From positions 1 to 35,834 of the forward strand of contig JAGCVN010000006.1 in the NCBI GenBank assembly GCA_017962315.1: a stretch of 35,834 bases of DNA. Direction: 5' to 3'. Made by a program: the position numbers and the translations under genes. The notes beneath the pieces are model-generated. The model did no database searches, had not been told where the DNA came from, and saw nothing but the letters and a program-made list of their open reading frames with translations. The stretch comes from Kiritimatiellia bacterium (GTDB lineage Bacteria > Verrucomicrobiota > Kiritimatiellia > RFP12 > UBA1067). Shown here piece after piece: positions 23,614 to 31,360 of this stretch (positions within the stretch are counted from its first letter, which is position 1; each line of letters starts with the position of its first letter).

Positions 23614-24663
23614 TTAGTTACACGAACGGGGAACAGGGCGAACCGGACGCCCGCTCGCCGCGCTCTTGCGTTCGGCATCCACAATGGCGACGGAATTCCT
23701 CGCAGATCCACCCGTGACGGGACGCCCCCCCGGTTTCCCGCGCACCCAGTCGAGGAACGTACGGATTTCCGTTTCGTAACCCGTCGCCTTGGGGAGTTTC
23801 GGGAAGAAGGGCTTCCCGTCCGCCGGATAGACGGTCAACGGTTTATCGGCGCGGGACGAGGCGACGACAACCGCGTTCTCGAAAACGACGCGGAAACCGG
23901 ACTCCCAGACGAACGACGGCGTCATCGCCCAGCTGGACGAAGAAGTGACCACCATGCCCGGATAGGCGTAGGCGGTCGTGATGAAATCCGTCCATCCGCC
24001 GGGGTTGACGTGCGAGACGGAAGAAACCGAGGACGGCATCCCGAACAGATGGTGAATCTCGTCCGCGTCGTGCAGATGGAGATCTAGCGCGACACCGCCG
24101 GACTTCGACTCGTCGAGAAACCAAGAGGTGCCGCCATTGTTCCAACCGGGGGCGGGCGAGAAACGGGAGAAGTCGGCCGCGACAACTTTCCCGTATTTCC
24201 CGGAAGCGATGTAGGTTTCCAGCACGAGGTACTCCGGCCAGAACCGGATGCACTGCGCGATCATAAGCTTGCGGCCAGCTTGACTCGCGGCGGCGACCAT
24301 ACGGTCCGCCTCTTTCGCGTTCAACGCCATCGGCTTTTCGCAGAGGACATCACAACCCGCAGCCAGCGCGCGCTCCGCCATCGGGCGGTGGAGCGGCGTC
24401 GGGAGCGTGATGTCCACGATGTCAAGCGGTTCCGTCGCCAACATTTCGTCAAAGTCGGCGTACAGACGGATGGAAGGCGGCAACGCCGATTCATCCGCGC
24501 CCGCGAGGTTTCCCTTCACCTTCGCCGTGAACTGCGCAAGGTTGGCGTCGCAGACGGCGACGACACGCGCCCCACGCAATTTCTTCCAGATGCCGTAATG
24601 CATCCGTCCCATGAAGCCGAATCCGGCAATGGCCACTTTTTTACCTCGACCTTGTTTCTCCAT
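23614..24663 (-). CDS. Gfo/Idh/MocA-family NAD(P)-dependent oxidoreductase
   Basis: The N-terminal Rossmann fold reads KVAIAGFGFMGRMHYGIWKKL with the GxGxxG-type loop, and VVAVCDAN ends the second strand. CEKPMALN (the EKP motif of the family) supplies the catalytic-region Lys, and LHDADEIHHLFG contains the His of the second domain. The 349-aa length is usual. Start at 24663 has GGAGG five bases upstream; a GTG two codons earlier is possible. Such enzymes often oxidise sugars or inositols; between a fucosidase and a protease it may serve sugar breakdown, but the substrate cannot be told. Confidence 0.9.
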   Translation of the reverse strand: MEKQGRGKKVAIAGFGFMGRMHYGIWKKLRGARVVAVCDANLAQFTAKVKGNLAGADESALPPSIRLYADFDEMLATEPLDIVDITLPTPLHRPMAERALAAGCDVLCEKPMALNAKEADRMVAAASQAGRKLMIAQCIRFWPEYLVLETYIASGKYGKVVAADFSRFSPAPGWNNGGTSWFLDESKSGGVALDLHLHDADEIHHLFGMPSSVSSVSHVNPGGWTDFITTAYAYPGMVVTSSSSWAMTPSFVWESGFRVVFENAVVVASSRADKPLTVYPADGKPFFPKLPKATGYETEIRTFLDWVRGKPGGRPVTGGSARNSVAIVDAERKSAASGRPVRPVPRSCN

Positions 24664-24708
24664 TCGCACCTCCTTTTTTGTACGGGCCGCACGCCCGGCG
24701 CAAATTAC

Positions 24709-26100
24709 TTATTTCTTCAGGAAGCACTCGACCACCGGGACGGCGACATCCGGCTTGAGGATCGGCAGACGCAATCCCGAAACCGGTTTGACTTCACCCG
24801 TCTGCGGATGGTGGCTGGACGGGCCTTTGAACTGGAGTTCGGAACCGTCGTGTAGAAACTGCGCGTACTCCACGCGGTCAAAGAACTCCAATGGAAGGAA
24901 TCCCATCGGGTAGTCGAACAGATGGATGTACAGGCACTTCGTCTCGGGGTTGTAGGTGAGTACGGATCCGTTGGGCGCCTTGAACCCTTTCGGCGCCTCG
25001 GTACACCCGTAGATGGAACGGGCATTGACATGCATCCATTTCGCAAGCCCGGCAAGGCGTTCCGTGGCGCGTCCGTCGAACTCGCCCCTCGCCGTGGGGC
25101 CCACGTTCAGGATGAGATTTCCCCCGTGCGAAACCGTTTCCGAGAGAAGTTCGATGAGTTGCGGCACACTTTTCCACGTCGTCTCGTCGCGGTAATAGCC
25201 CCAGCTCCCGGAGAAGGTCTGGCAGGTCTCCCACGGGACGCGCTTGCCGCGCACCGTCGGCCAGTCCTGCACCTTGAACTGCTCCGGCGTCACGAAGTCC
25301 CAGCCGTCGTCCGTGTCCATGAGGTCGAGACGGTTGTCGATGATCACGTGCGGCTGGTACTGTTTGGTCATCTTCAACAGTTCCACGGCGTTCCAGTCGC
25401 GCCATGACTTCCCGAATTCGCCCTTCGGCGTGAAGTCGAACCAGAGGATGTCGAGCTTGCCGTAGTTGGTCAGCAACTCCTTCACCTGTGCGAACATATA
25501 GGCGCGGTAACGGTTCATGTCGCGCCCCGCGTTCAGTTTTTCGAGTGCCTGTTTTTTGTTGCCGCTGATCTGGCGGAACTTCGGGTGCGGACGGTCAATC
25601 GTGTAGTCGGGGTGGTGCCAGTCGATGACGGAGAAGTAGAGGCCGACTTTCAAGCCTTCGGCGCGGAAGGCATCGAGAAACTCCCGGACGACATCGCGTT
25701 TGAACGCGGTCTTCGTGATCTTGTAATCGGTCGTGGCGGTATCCCACATACAGAACCCCTCGTGGTGTTTCGCGGTGAGGACGGCGTACCTCATGCCGGC
25801 GGCCTTGGCTGTCCGCGCCCACTGCCGCGCATCGTACAGATCGGGGTTGAAGCGGGGAAAGTACTTTGCGTCATACACCTCGTCAGGAATGCCCTCGCGG
25901 CTTTTCACCCATTCGTGCCGCCCGGCGACAGCGTACATGCCGAAGTGGATGAACATGCCGAACCGGTCATGCCGCCACCAGGCGAGCCGTTCGGCTTTCT
26001 GCTGATCGGTCTCCGGAAAGAGGCGATTCGGCAACTGTTCCTTTTCGGCCATTGCGAGAAATGCGGTAAACACACAGACGGACACGGTCAACTTTTTCAT
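24709..26100 (-). CDS. Secreted alpha-L-fucosidase, GH29
   Basis: GH29 enzymes are retaining alpha-L-fucosidases. The 463-aa protein starts with a signal peptide (KKLTVSVCVFTAFLAMA) and then WWRHDRFGMFIHFGMYAV, the classical GH29 opening. AVLTAKHHEGFCMW and FDAFRAEGLKVGLYFSVIDWH follow. KLDILWFDF carries the probable nucleophile Asp222, and LILNVGPTARGEFD is a further family motif. The C-terminal portion is a beta domain. AAGGAG precedes the ATG at 26100. No sulfatase or transporter lies next to it in the window. Confidence 0.93.
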   Translation of the reverse strand: MKKLTVSVCVFTAFLAMAEKEQLPNRLFPETDQQKAERLAWWRHDRFGMFIHFGMYAVAGRHEWVKSREGIPDEVYDAKYFPRFNPDLYDARQWARTAKAAGMRYAVLTAKHHEGFCMWDTATTDYKITKTAFKRDVVREFLDAFRAEGLKVGLYFSVIDWHHPDYTIDRPHPKFRQISGNKKQALEKLNAGRDMNRYRAYMFAQVKELLTNYGKLDILWFDFTPKGEFGKSWRDWNAVELLKMTKQYQPHVIIDNRLDLMDTDDGWDFVTPEQFKVQDWPTVRGKRVPWETCQTFSGSWGYYRDETTWKSVPQLIELLSETVSHGGNLILNVGPTARGEFDGRATERLAGLAKWMHVNARSIYGCTEAPKGFKAPNGSVLTYNPETKCLYIHLFDYPMGFLPLEFFDRVEYAQFLHDGSELQFKGPSSHHPQTGEVKPVSGLRLPILKPDVAVPVVECFLKK

Positions 26101-26153
26101 CTTGTCTCCTTGTTTGGGCGCTTCGCGACGGAATGCGGCGAGGATGGAGGGAG

Positions 26154-26173
26154 GGGCAACGTCCACGTTGCCC
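26154..26173. repeat. palindrome GGGCAACGT/ACGTTGCCC in a 360-bp gene-free gap
   Basis: The gap 26101-26460 between the divergent GH29 and repeat-protein genes holds a 20-bp perfect inverted repeat with 9-bp arms, followed by TTCCCATG. A near match with 8-bp arms and CTCCCGTG lies at 35507-35526. The rest of 26174-26350 is GC-rich and G-run-rich without a gene that I can support. Confidence 0.7.
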
Positions 26174-26355
26174 TTCCCATGTGCGCCGGGCAATCCCCGT
26201 CACGGACGATAAGCCTAGCACAGGACAAAGCCGGGGGCAAGGGGAATGATGTTGCGCGGCGGGGCGGCGGGCGATCCCCACCTCGGACCGGCAGTGGATG
26301 GTAACGGGGCGTATGGAGGGGTGCATCTCGGGATACAGCGAGTTTCATCTTTCCA

Positions 26356-26384
26356 TTGAAACTCTGGAAAAAAGGGTGTATACT
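26356..26384 (+). promoter_or_regulatory. sigma-70-like promoter for the repeat-protein gene
   Basis: TTGAAA (26356-26361), exactly 17 nt, then TATACT (26379-26384): five of six matches to each consensus box. It sits in an A/T-rich dip directly upstream of the plus-strand genes, about 70 nt before the start codon at 26461, leaving a short 5' leader. Confidence 0.7.
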
Positions 26385-26460
26385 ACCGAATGTGTATGTT
26401 GAAGAGCGGGAATCGAACGGGGTTTCCGCCTGACGTTCAATGGACTGAAGGAGACGCGAA

Positions 26461-26913
26461 ATGAAGAAACTGGGTATCCTGCTGGTTATGCTGGCGGCTT
26501 TCGCCGCATCGGCGCAAATCGAACTTTTTTTGCATGATTCCCCCGCGCCAAACGGGAAAAGCGTCTATCGCGATTCCATGGGGCGCCAGCAAGGGACGGC
26601 CGAACAGCGCAACGGCAAGACCGTCTACCGCGACGCGCTAGGCCGGCAGACCGGTACCGCGGAACAGAACGGGAACCGTACCACCTTCCGCGACGAACGG
26701 GGGCGCCAGAAAGGCACCGCCCAGGTGAACGGGAACCGCACCACCTTCCGCGACGCGATGGGACGCCAGATCGGCACCGCGGAACAGAACGGGAAACGTA
26801 CCATCTATCGCGACTCCATGGGACGCCAGATCGGGACCGCCGAGCGGCAGAACAACGGTCGCGTCATCTACCGCGACGCAATGGGTCGGCAAGTCGGCGT
26901 GAAAGACCGCTAG
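26461..26913 (+). CDS. Secreted tandem-repeat protein (YRDxxGRQxGTAEQNG repeats)
   Basis: The 150-aa protein has a signal peptide (KKLGILLVMLAAFAASAQ) and then almost nothing but about five copies of a 22-24-residue unit of the type YRDSMGRQIGTAEQNGKRT, plus a final partial copy YRDAMGRQVGVKDR. The units are rich in Arg, Gly, Gln and Thr with aromatic YRD/FRD starts, a spacing that suggests stacked beta-hairpins. GGAGACG precedes the ATG at a suitable distance, and a good promoter lies upstream. No catalytic motif is visible. It may be a periplasmic or surface structural protein. Confidence 0.85.
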   Translation: MKKLGILLVMLAAFAASAQIELFLHDSPAPNGKSVYRDSMGRQQGTAEQRNGKTVYRDALGRQTGTAEQNGNRTTFRDERGRQKGTAQVNGNRTTFRDAMGRQIGTAEQNGKRTIYRDSMGRQIGTAERQNNGRVIYRDAMGRQVGVKDR

Positions 26914-26941
26914 CGGGCGTTTCTAGCAGGGGAATGAGACC

Positions 26942-27862
26942 GTGATGACGGACATGACGAAAATTCTGGCGATGGCGGCGTGGGCGCTCTCATGCGCCGC
27001 GCTTGCCTGGTACGTACTCAACATCGCCCGTCAGATCACCTACGTGACGCTGGCCGACGGTCGCCGCCAGGAACGCCGTATCCCCCTTCTCTTCCGCCTC
27101 CTGCTGCCGTTCGCGCCGAACCTCGACACCGTGGTCTCCGGTCCCTCCTTCGCAAAGGCCCGCACGCTCACGGACGCCCAGCTGATCGCCGCAGGGTTCG
27201 AAGGATTGCTGAATGGACGCGAATTCCTCGCCCTCAAGTTCATCTCCCCGCTGACGGGCGGGTGTCTCTGTTTCCTGGTTGCAAGGCTGCTCACGACGTT
27301 CCTTCCCGAGTCCATGCTGGCGAACAACGATCTGACCTTCCTCGTCCTTGGATTTGTCTTTTTCTACTTTTACCCCGTAGCCTGGCTACGCAACTCTTTG
27401 AAGGCACGCCACCGTTCCATCCAGCGCTCGCTGCCGTTCGTGCTGGACCTGCTGACGCTCTCCGTCGAAGCGGGCATGGACTTCATGAGTGCCCTGCAAC
27501 GGAACTGCGAACGCCGCAAGCTGGATCCGCTCAACGAAGAACTCATCCGCATGACCCGCGAGATCCAAGTCGGGACGCCCCGCCGCGTCGCCCTCCGCAA
27601 CCTGGCGAACCGTGTCGGTCTGGCAGACCTCCGTTCCGTCTGCAACGCCCTCATCCAGGCGGACGAACTAGGCGTCAGTATCGGTTCCATCCTTCGGATC
27701 CAGGCAGACCAGATCCGATCCAAACGATTTGACCGTGCGGAGAAACTCGCCAACGAGGCGCCGGTGAAGATGCTCGGGCCGTTGATGCTGTTCATCTTCC
27801 CCGCCGTCTTTATCATCCTCCTCGGACCGATTTTGAAGCAAACCCTGAACAACCTCTTCTGA
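26942..27862 (+). CDS. tadC: TadC-like type II/IV pilus inner-membrane platform protein (T2SF domain)
   Basis: The T2SF domain occupies about residues 165-300: RSLPFVLDLLTLSVEAGMDFMSALQ, then GTPRRVALRNLANRVG, LGVSIGSILRIQADQIRSKRFDRAE and the terminal membrane helix VKMLGPLMLFIFPAVFIILLGPIL. These match TadC of the tight-adherence pilus system. Further membrane segments lie near residues 8-27, 98-118 and 130-150. It starts at GTG/ATG 26942 with AGGGGA upstream. No tadA or tadB lies in the window, so the rest of the machine must be elsewhere. Confidence 0.85.
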   Translation: MMTDMTKILAMAAWALSCAALAWYVLNIARQITYVTLADGRRQERRIPLLFRLLLPFAPNLDTVVSGPSFAKARTLTDAQLIAAGFEGLLNGREFLALKFISPLTGGCLCFLVARLLTTFLPESMLANNDLTFLVLGFVFFYFYPVAWLRNSLKARHRSIQRSLPFVLDLLTLSVEAGMDFMSALQRNCERRKLDPLNEELIRMTREIQVGTPRRVALRNLANRVGLADLRSVCNALIQADELGVSIGSILRIQADQIRSKRFDRAEKLANEAPVKMLGPLMLFIFPAVFIILLGPILKQTLNNLF

Positions 27863-27870
27863 CAGCCGAC

Positions 27871-29163
27871 ATGGACACACACGCCTACACGCTGATAGCA
27901 ACGGAAGGCCCCGTCAAGGGGCAGTCGTTCACCATCGACCGATCCCTGAAACTCGGACGTTCATCCCAAAGCGACATCGCCATCCCCGATTTGGAATTGT
28001 CGCGCAGCCACTGTTGCCTTGAACTCCGAGACGGCGAACTGTGGGTGATCGACCTCGCGAGCGCGAACCAAACCTTCGTGAACGGCGAAGCGGTTGAAGA
28101 ACGCAGACTCTCCGATCGCGACCTCCTCTCCGTCGGCTCGAACACTTTCCTTGTCTCCGACGCCGCCGCGAAAAAAGACGAGGCGGTAGCGCCCGAAGAC
28201 GGCGAAATCGATCTCGGTTTCGGCAACGGTTCCCACGAAACCGCGGCACCGAAAAAAGGAACGCTGCGGCCGCTGCTCTGGTCCGTCGTCGCAATCCTCA
28301 TCCTGATCGCAGGTGCCACCTACATTCTCGGCCGCAAGGATGAAAGAGACGTCAAGCCGGTACAGCGCACCCCCGAAGTACCGAAGACGCTCCAGATCCG
28401 GTATGAGAAGGTAGAGGCCGACACCAACGGCGTCTTCCGCTACGAGCTGTGCCTTTCGGCTGACCATATGCTGAGCGTGAAGATTGACGACCTGCGCGAA
28501 AAGAACCGAAACATCCGGAAGGAGAAGAAGCTGGGCGACGCCCAGCTTGCAGAACTCACGCAGGAAGTCGCCTCCAGCGGATTCTTCAGTCTGGAGAAAG
28601 CCTATACGGGATTCGCGAAACCCGGCACGATGAACTCGTATTCGCTCTTCGCCTCGCTCGGTCCGAAGGCGCACCTCTGCACCGTGGCGGAGAAGGAGGA
28701 GCCGCCGGCGTTCCGGACGCTCCGGGAAAAGCTCGAAACGTTCAGCAAGAACGAACTGGGCATCTGGGCAATCCAGTTCTCGTCCGACAAACTGACCGAA
28801 CTCGCCAAAGAGGCGCAGCGGATCGGCGCGAAGAAATACGCCGAACGCGATGTCAACTACGGCAACCTTTCGGAATCCATCCGTTCCTATCGCGACGCCA
28901 TCTTCTACCTGGACACCGTAAACCCGAAACCGGATTTCTACGTCGAGATCATCGAAGGTTTCGAGACCGCCGAGCAGGAGCTGGACAAGCGCTACAAGGA
29001 GCAGCGTTTCCTCGCCGACAGAGCCATCAACCTACAGGAATGGCCGGCCGCCGTACGCGAACTCCGCGTCCTCTGCGAACTCATCCCGGACAGGGACGAC
29101 AAGCGCCACAAGGAGGCCGCGCAAAAACTCCTCGATGTCGAAGGCCGCCTGAAAAAGCGGTAA
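27871..29163 (+). CDS. FHA-domain protein with one membrane helix
   Basis: Residues 1-95 form a forkhead-associated domain that reads phosphothreonine: SLKLGRSSQSDIAIPDLELSRSHCCLEL has the conserved GR, S and S-x-x-H positions, followed by ANQTFVNGEAV. One transmembrane helix (about residues 134-154, LLWSVVAILILIAGATYILG) separates it from a C-terminal part of about 270 residues rich in charged helices, probably TPR-like near the end (SIRSYRDAIFYLDTV, AVRELRVLCELI). It begins 8 nt after the tadC-like gene. FHA proteins often sit with Tad and secretion genes. A Ser/Thr kinase partner is not in the window. Confidence 0.88.
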   Translation: MDTHAYTLIATEGPVKGQSFTIDRSLKLGRSSQSDIAIPDLELSRSHCCLELRDGELWVIDLASANQTFVNGEAVEERRLSDRDLLSVGSNTFLVSDAAAKKDEAVAPEDGEIDLGFGNGSHETAAPKKGTLRPLLWSVVAILILIAGATYILGRKDERDVKPVQRTPEVPKTLQIRYEKVEADTNGVFRYELCLSADHMLSVKIDDLREKNRNIRKEKKLGDAQLAELTQEVASSGFFSLEKAYTGFAKPGTMNSYSLFASLGPKAHLCTVAEKEEPPAFRTLREKLETFSKNELGIWAIQFSSDKLTELAKEAQRIGAKKYAERDVNYGNLSESIRSYRDAIFYLDTVNPKPDFYVEIIEGFETAEQELDKRYKEQRFLADRAINLQEWPAAVRELRVLCELIPDRDDKRHKEAAQKLLDVEGRLKKR

Positions 29164-29164
29164 G

Positions 29165-29358
29165 CCCGCCACCCGCGCCACGTGCGGGAATGTAGATGAG
29201 GGTAAGTTCCTGAAAACAACATGGACAACTCAAAACAACGTTTGCTTCTTCCGCGCACAACCATGCGCGGTTATGAAAACGCCGCGCGGTTGCGCGGCGA
29301 AAGAAGGATGTTGTCTTTACAAGTTGTTTCGGTTGTCACCAATCGAACTTACAGGCAA
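29165..29358 (+). repeat. about 190-bp inverted repeat element, left copy
   Basis: This starts two bases after the FHA gene stop and runs to 29358. Its reverse complement is found with few differences at 31056-31241. Within it are two hairpins: CCGCGCA-CAACCA-TGCGCGG (29251-29270) and CGCCGCGC-GGTT-GCGCGGCG (29280-29299). No gene is apparent. It could be a MITE/REPIN-like element or a structured RNA. Confidence 0.88.
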
Positions 29359-29437
29359 GTTCGTGTCAGTTCAACCTTGCGTTTTGCAAGATGAACCGTT
29401 ATGCTACTTCCCGTCACGTTGAAAAGGAGATTGTCAA

Positions 29438-29869
29438 ATGGGTAACACGAAACTTGTTGTCGGGTCTGTCGCCGCGCTTGTCGCGCTGATTTGCACGGAG
29501 GGGTGTCTCTCGGTCAAAACGGAACACGAGATCAAGCCGATCCACATCACGATGGACATCAACCTGAAAGTCAAACAGGACGTCGAGAACTACCTAAACG
29601 ACGCCAAGAGCCGCAGCCGTGCGCGCCGTCCGCAAATCGAGGCACTCGTGGACAGCGGGAAGGCCGTCGAATGCGAAACCGGCTACCTGGAACTGAAGGA
29701 CACGTCCAACGCGGCGGATGTACAGCTTGTCAATGACGAAAACGCCGATCGGAAACAGAGCTTCGAGGCCATCGCAAAAGAGCGCGGCAAGACCGCCGAA
29801 GAGGTCGGCAGGACTGCCGCGAAGATCATCAAGCTCCACAACGACGAACGTCAGCAACAGAAGAAGTAA
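29438..29869 (+). CDS. Lipoprotein resembling a YnbE-YdbL (DUF1318) fusion
   Basis: The 143-aa protein has a lipoprotein-like signal (LVVGSVAALVALICTEGC; the lipobox is imperfect). Directly after the Cys comes HEIKPIHITMDINLKVKQDVENYL, which resembles YnbE. The rest (IEALVDSGKAVECETGYLELK, then NDENADRKQSFEAIAKERGKTAEEVGRTAAK) resembles YdbL/DUF1318. In Enterobacteria ynbE and ydbL are separate genes next to ydbH and linked to envelope lipid transport; here they appear as one chain. AAAGGAG precedes the ATG. A YdbH partner is not present nearby. Confidence 0.7.
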   Translation: MGNTKLVVGSVAALVALICTEGCLSVKTEHEIKPIHITMDINLKVKQDVENYLNDAKSRSRARRPQIEALVDSGKAVECETGYLELKDTSNAADVQLVNDENADRKQSFEAIAKERGKTAEEVGRTAAKIIKLHNDERQQQKK

Positions 29870-29889
29870 CGCCGGCCACGGAGATGACC

Positions 29890-31044
29890 ATGCGAACGAA
29901 CTGGCTTCCGGCCGTTCTCTTCCTTGCGGTTTTCCGTGCGGCTGCCGCCGTCGATTTCGCGTTCCTCGACACGCTATTGCGTATGCGTTCCGTTTCCGCC
30001 GACATCCCGGCCTGCAACCGTGCCTGCGAAACGACGGCAAACTACCTGAAAGGACGCGGCGTCTTCTGCACGATGCTCGAAACCCAGCAGGGACGCCGTG
30101 TGTTGTACGCTTCGACGATGCCGGGAAACGTCCATGACTTCGTCCTGGTCACGCACCTGGACGTCGTACCGGGGACGGACGCGCAGTTCACTCCCGTATA
30201 TCGCGACGGGCGCATCTTCGCGCGCGGCGCATTGGACACCAAGGGCAATGTCGCCGCGATCCTCGACGCGCTTGTTACGCTCGCCGGTAAAGCCAGTGTC
30301 GGCGCGGTGTTTGCGACAGACGAGGAAATCGGCGGTTCCACCGCACGTCACGCCGTTCAGTCCGGTTTCCTCCCTCGCCGTTTCGTCCTCGTGGGCGACG
30401 GTGCCGGACAACAGCGGAGACTGATCACGGCAGAGAAAGGCCACTTGGTCTTCCACCTCGTCGCGAAAGGGCGCGGCGGTCACTCCTCCATGCCGTGGGA
30501 ACTGGACAACCCGGTTCCGAGACTTGCGCGCGGCTACCTCAAACTGCTCGACGCACTGCCGCCGCCGCAGGACGACGGCAGCCACTGGTGCAACTTTCTC
30601 TCCGCCACGCAACTTGAAGGTGGGAAAGCCAGCAACCAGATTCCGGATGCCGCCCGGATGACCTTTTCGTACCGATACGTGGAGTTCGACGCCTCCGACA
30701 AGCTCCTCGCCCTGGCGAAGGCGACCAGCGGACTCGACGTGGAAGTCGTGCGCGACTCCAAGCCGTTCACGAGCGATCCCGGTGCGCCGTTGATCCGTTC
30801 CCTCTTCGCCGAGATGAAAAAACGGTGGCCGGATGTCGCCATGGACCGAATGAATGCGGCAACAGACGCCCGACACTACGCGCATCTCGGTCTTCCGATC
30901 GCCATCTTCTCCGTTGACGGCGAAGGCGCCCACGCGGCCGTCGAATCCTGTATCAAGGACTCCGTCCAGCAATACGCCGACCTCCTCATCGACTTCATCT
31001 GGAAAGAGACGGCCGGAAAGCCTCCCGAGAGTGGACGCGAGTAG
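29890..31044 (+). CDS. Secreted M20-family metallopeptidase
   Basis: M20 enzymes are two-zinc exopeptidases or deacylases. The protein has a signal peptide (WLPAVLFLAVFRAAAA) and the zinc motifs LVTHLDVVP (His and catalytic Asp), GALDTKGNVAA (bridging Asp), ATDEEIGG (catalytic Glu-Glu) and VGDGAGQ; a dimerisation lid lies in the middle (VFHLVAKGRGGHSSMP) with a late His in AATDARHYAHLG. The start at 29890 has GGAG six bases upstream; the ATG at 29884 directly abuts that site and is less likely. It follows the lipoprotein gene by 20 nt. Substrate unknown. Confidence 0.9.
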   Translation: MRTNWLPAVLFLAVFRAAAAVDFAFLDTLLRMRSVSADIPACNRACETTANYLKGRGVFCTMLETQQGRRVLYASTMPGNVHDFVLVTHLDVVPGTDAQFTPVYRDGRIFARGALDTKGNVAAILDALVTLAGKASVGAVFATDEEIGGSTARHAVQSGFLPRRFVLVGDGAGQQRRLITAEKGHLVFHLVAKGRGGHSSMPWELDNPVPRLARGYLKLLDALPPPQDDGSHWCNFLSATQLEGGKASNQIPDAARMTFSYRYVEFDASDKLLALAKATSGLDVEVVRDSKPFTSDPGAPLIRSLFAEMKKRWPDVAMDRMNAATDARHYAHLGLPIAIFSVDGEGAHAAVESCIKDSVQQYADLLIDFIWKETAGKPPESGRE

Positions 31045-31055
31045 TTTGATGCGCT

Positions 31056-31241
31056 TTGCCGATAAGTTCGATTGGCGACAACCGAAACAACTTGTAACGA
31101 CAGCATCCTTCTTTCGCCGCGCAACAGCGCGGCGTTTTCATAACCGAGCATGGTTGTGCGCGGAAGAACCAGACGTTGTTTTCAGGTTGTTTTCAGAAAC
31201 TTACCCTCATCTACATTCCCGCACGAAGAACGGGCGGCGGG
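31056..31241 (-). repeat. about 190-bp inverted repeat element, right copy
   Basis: This is the reverse complement of 29165-29358 with scattered mismatches and short indels. Both arms of the CGCCGCGC/GCGCGGCG hairpin are kept (31115-31134), and only its loop differs. The copy lies 11 nt after the M20 gene stop. The rest of the 316-nt gap (31242-31360) holds a small palindrome ACTGAAAATTCAGT (31280-31293) and the untranslated leader of the next gene. Confidence 0.88.
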
Positions 31242-31360
31242 TTAACTCAGTTAGCGCAATCCAAAGTAAGCCGTACCCAACTGAAAATTCAGTATAGAAA
31301 AAGTGCGGGAAATGTGGTTTAATAGGGCGCGTCCGTCAGGGACGAAGAAAGGATGCAGTT

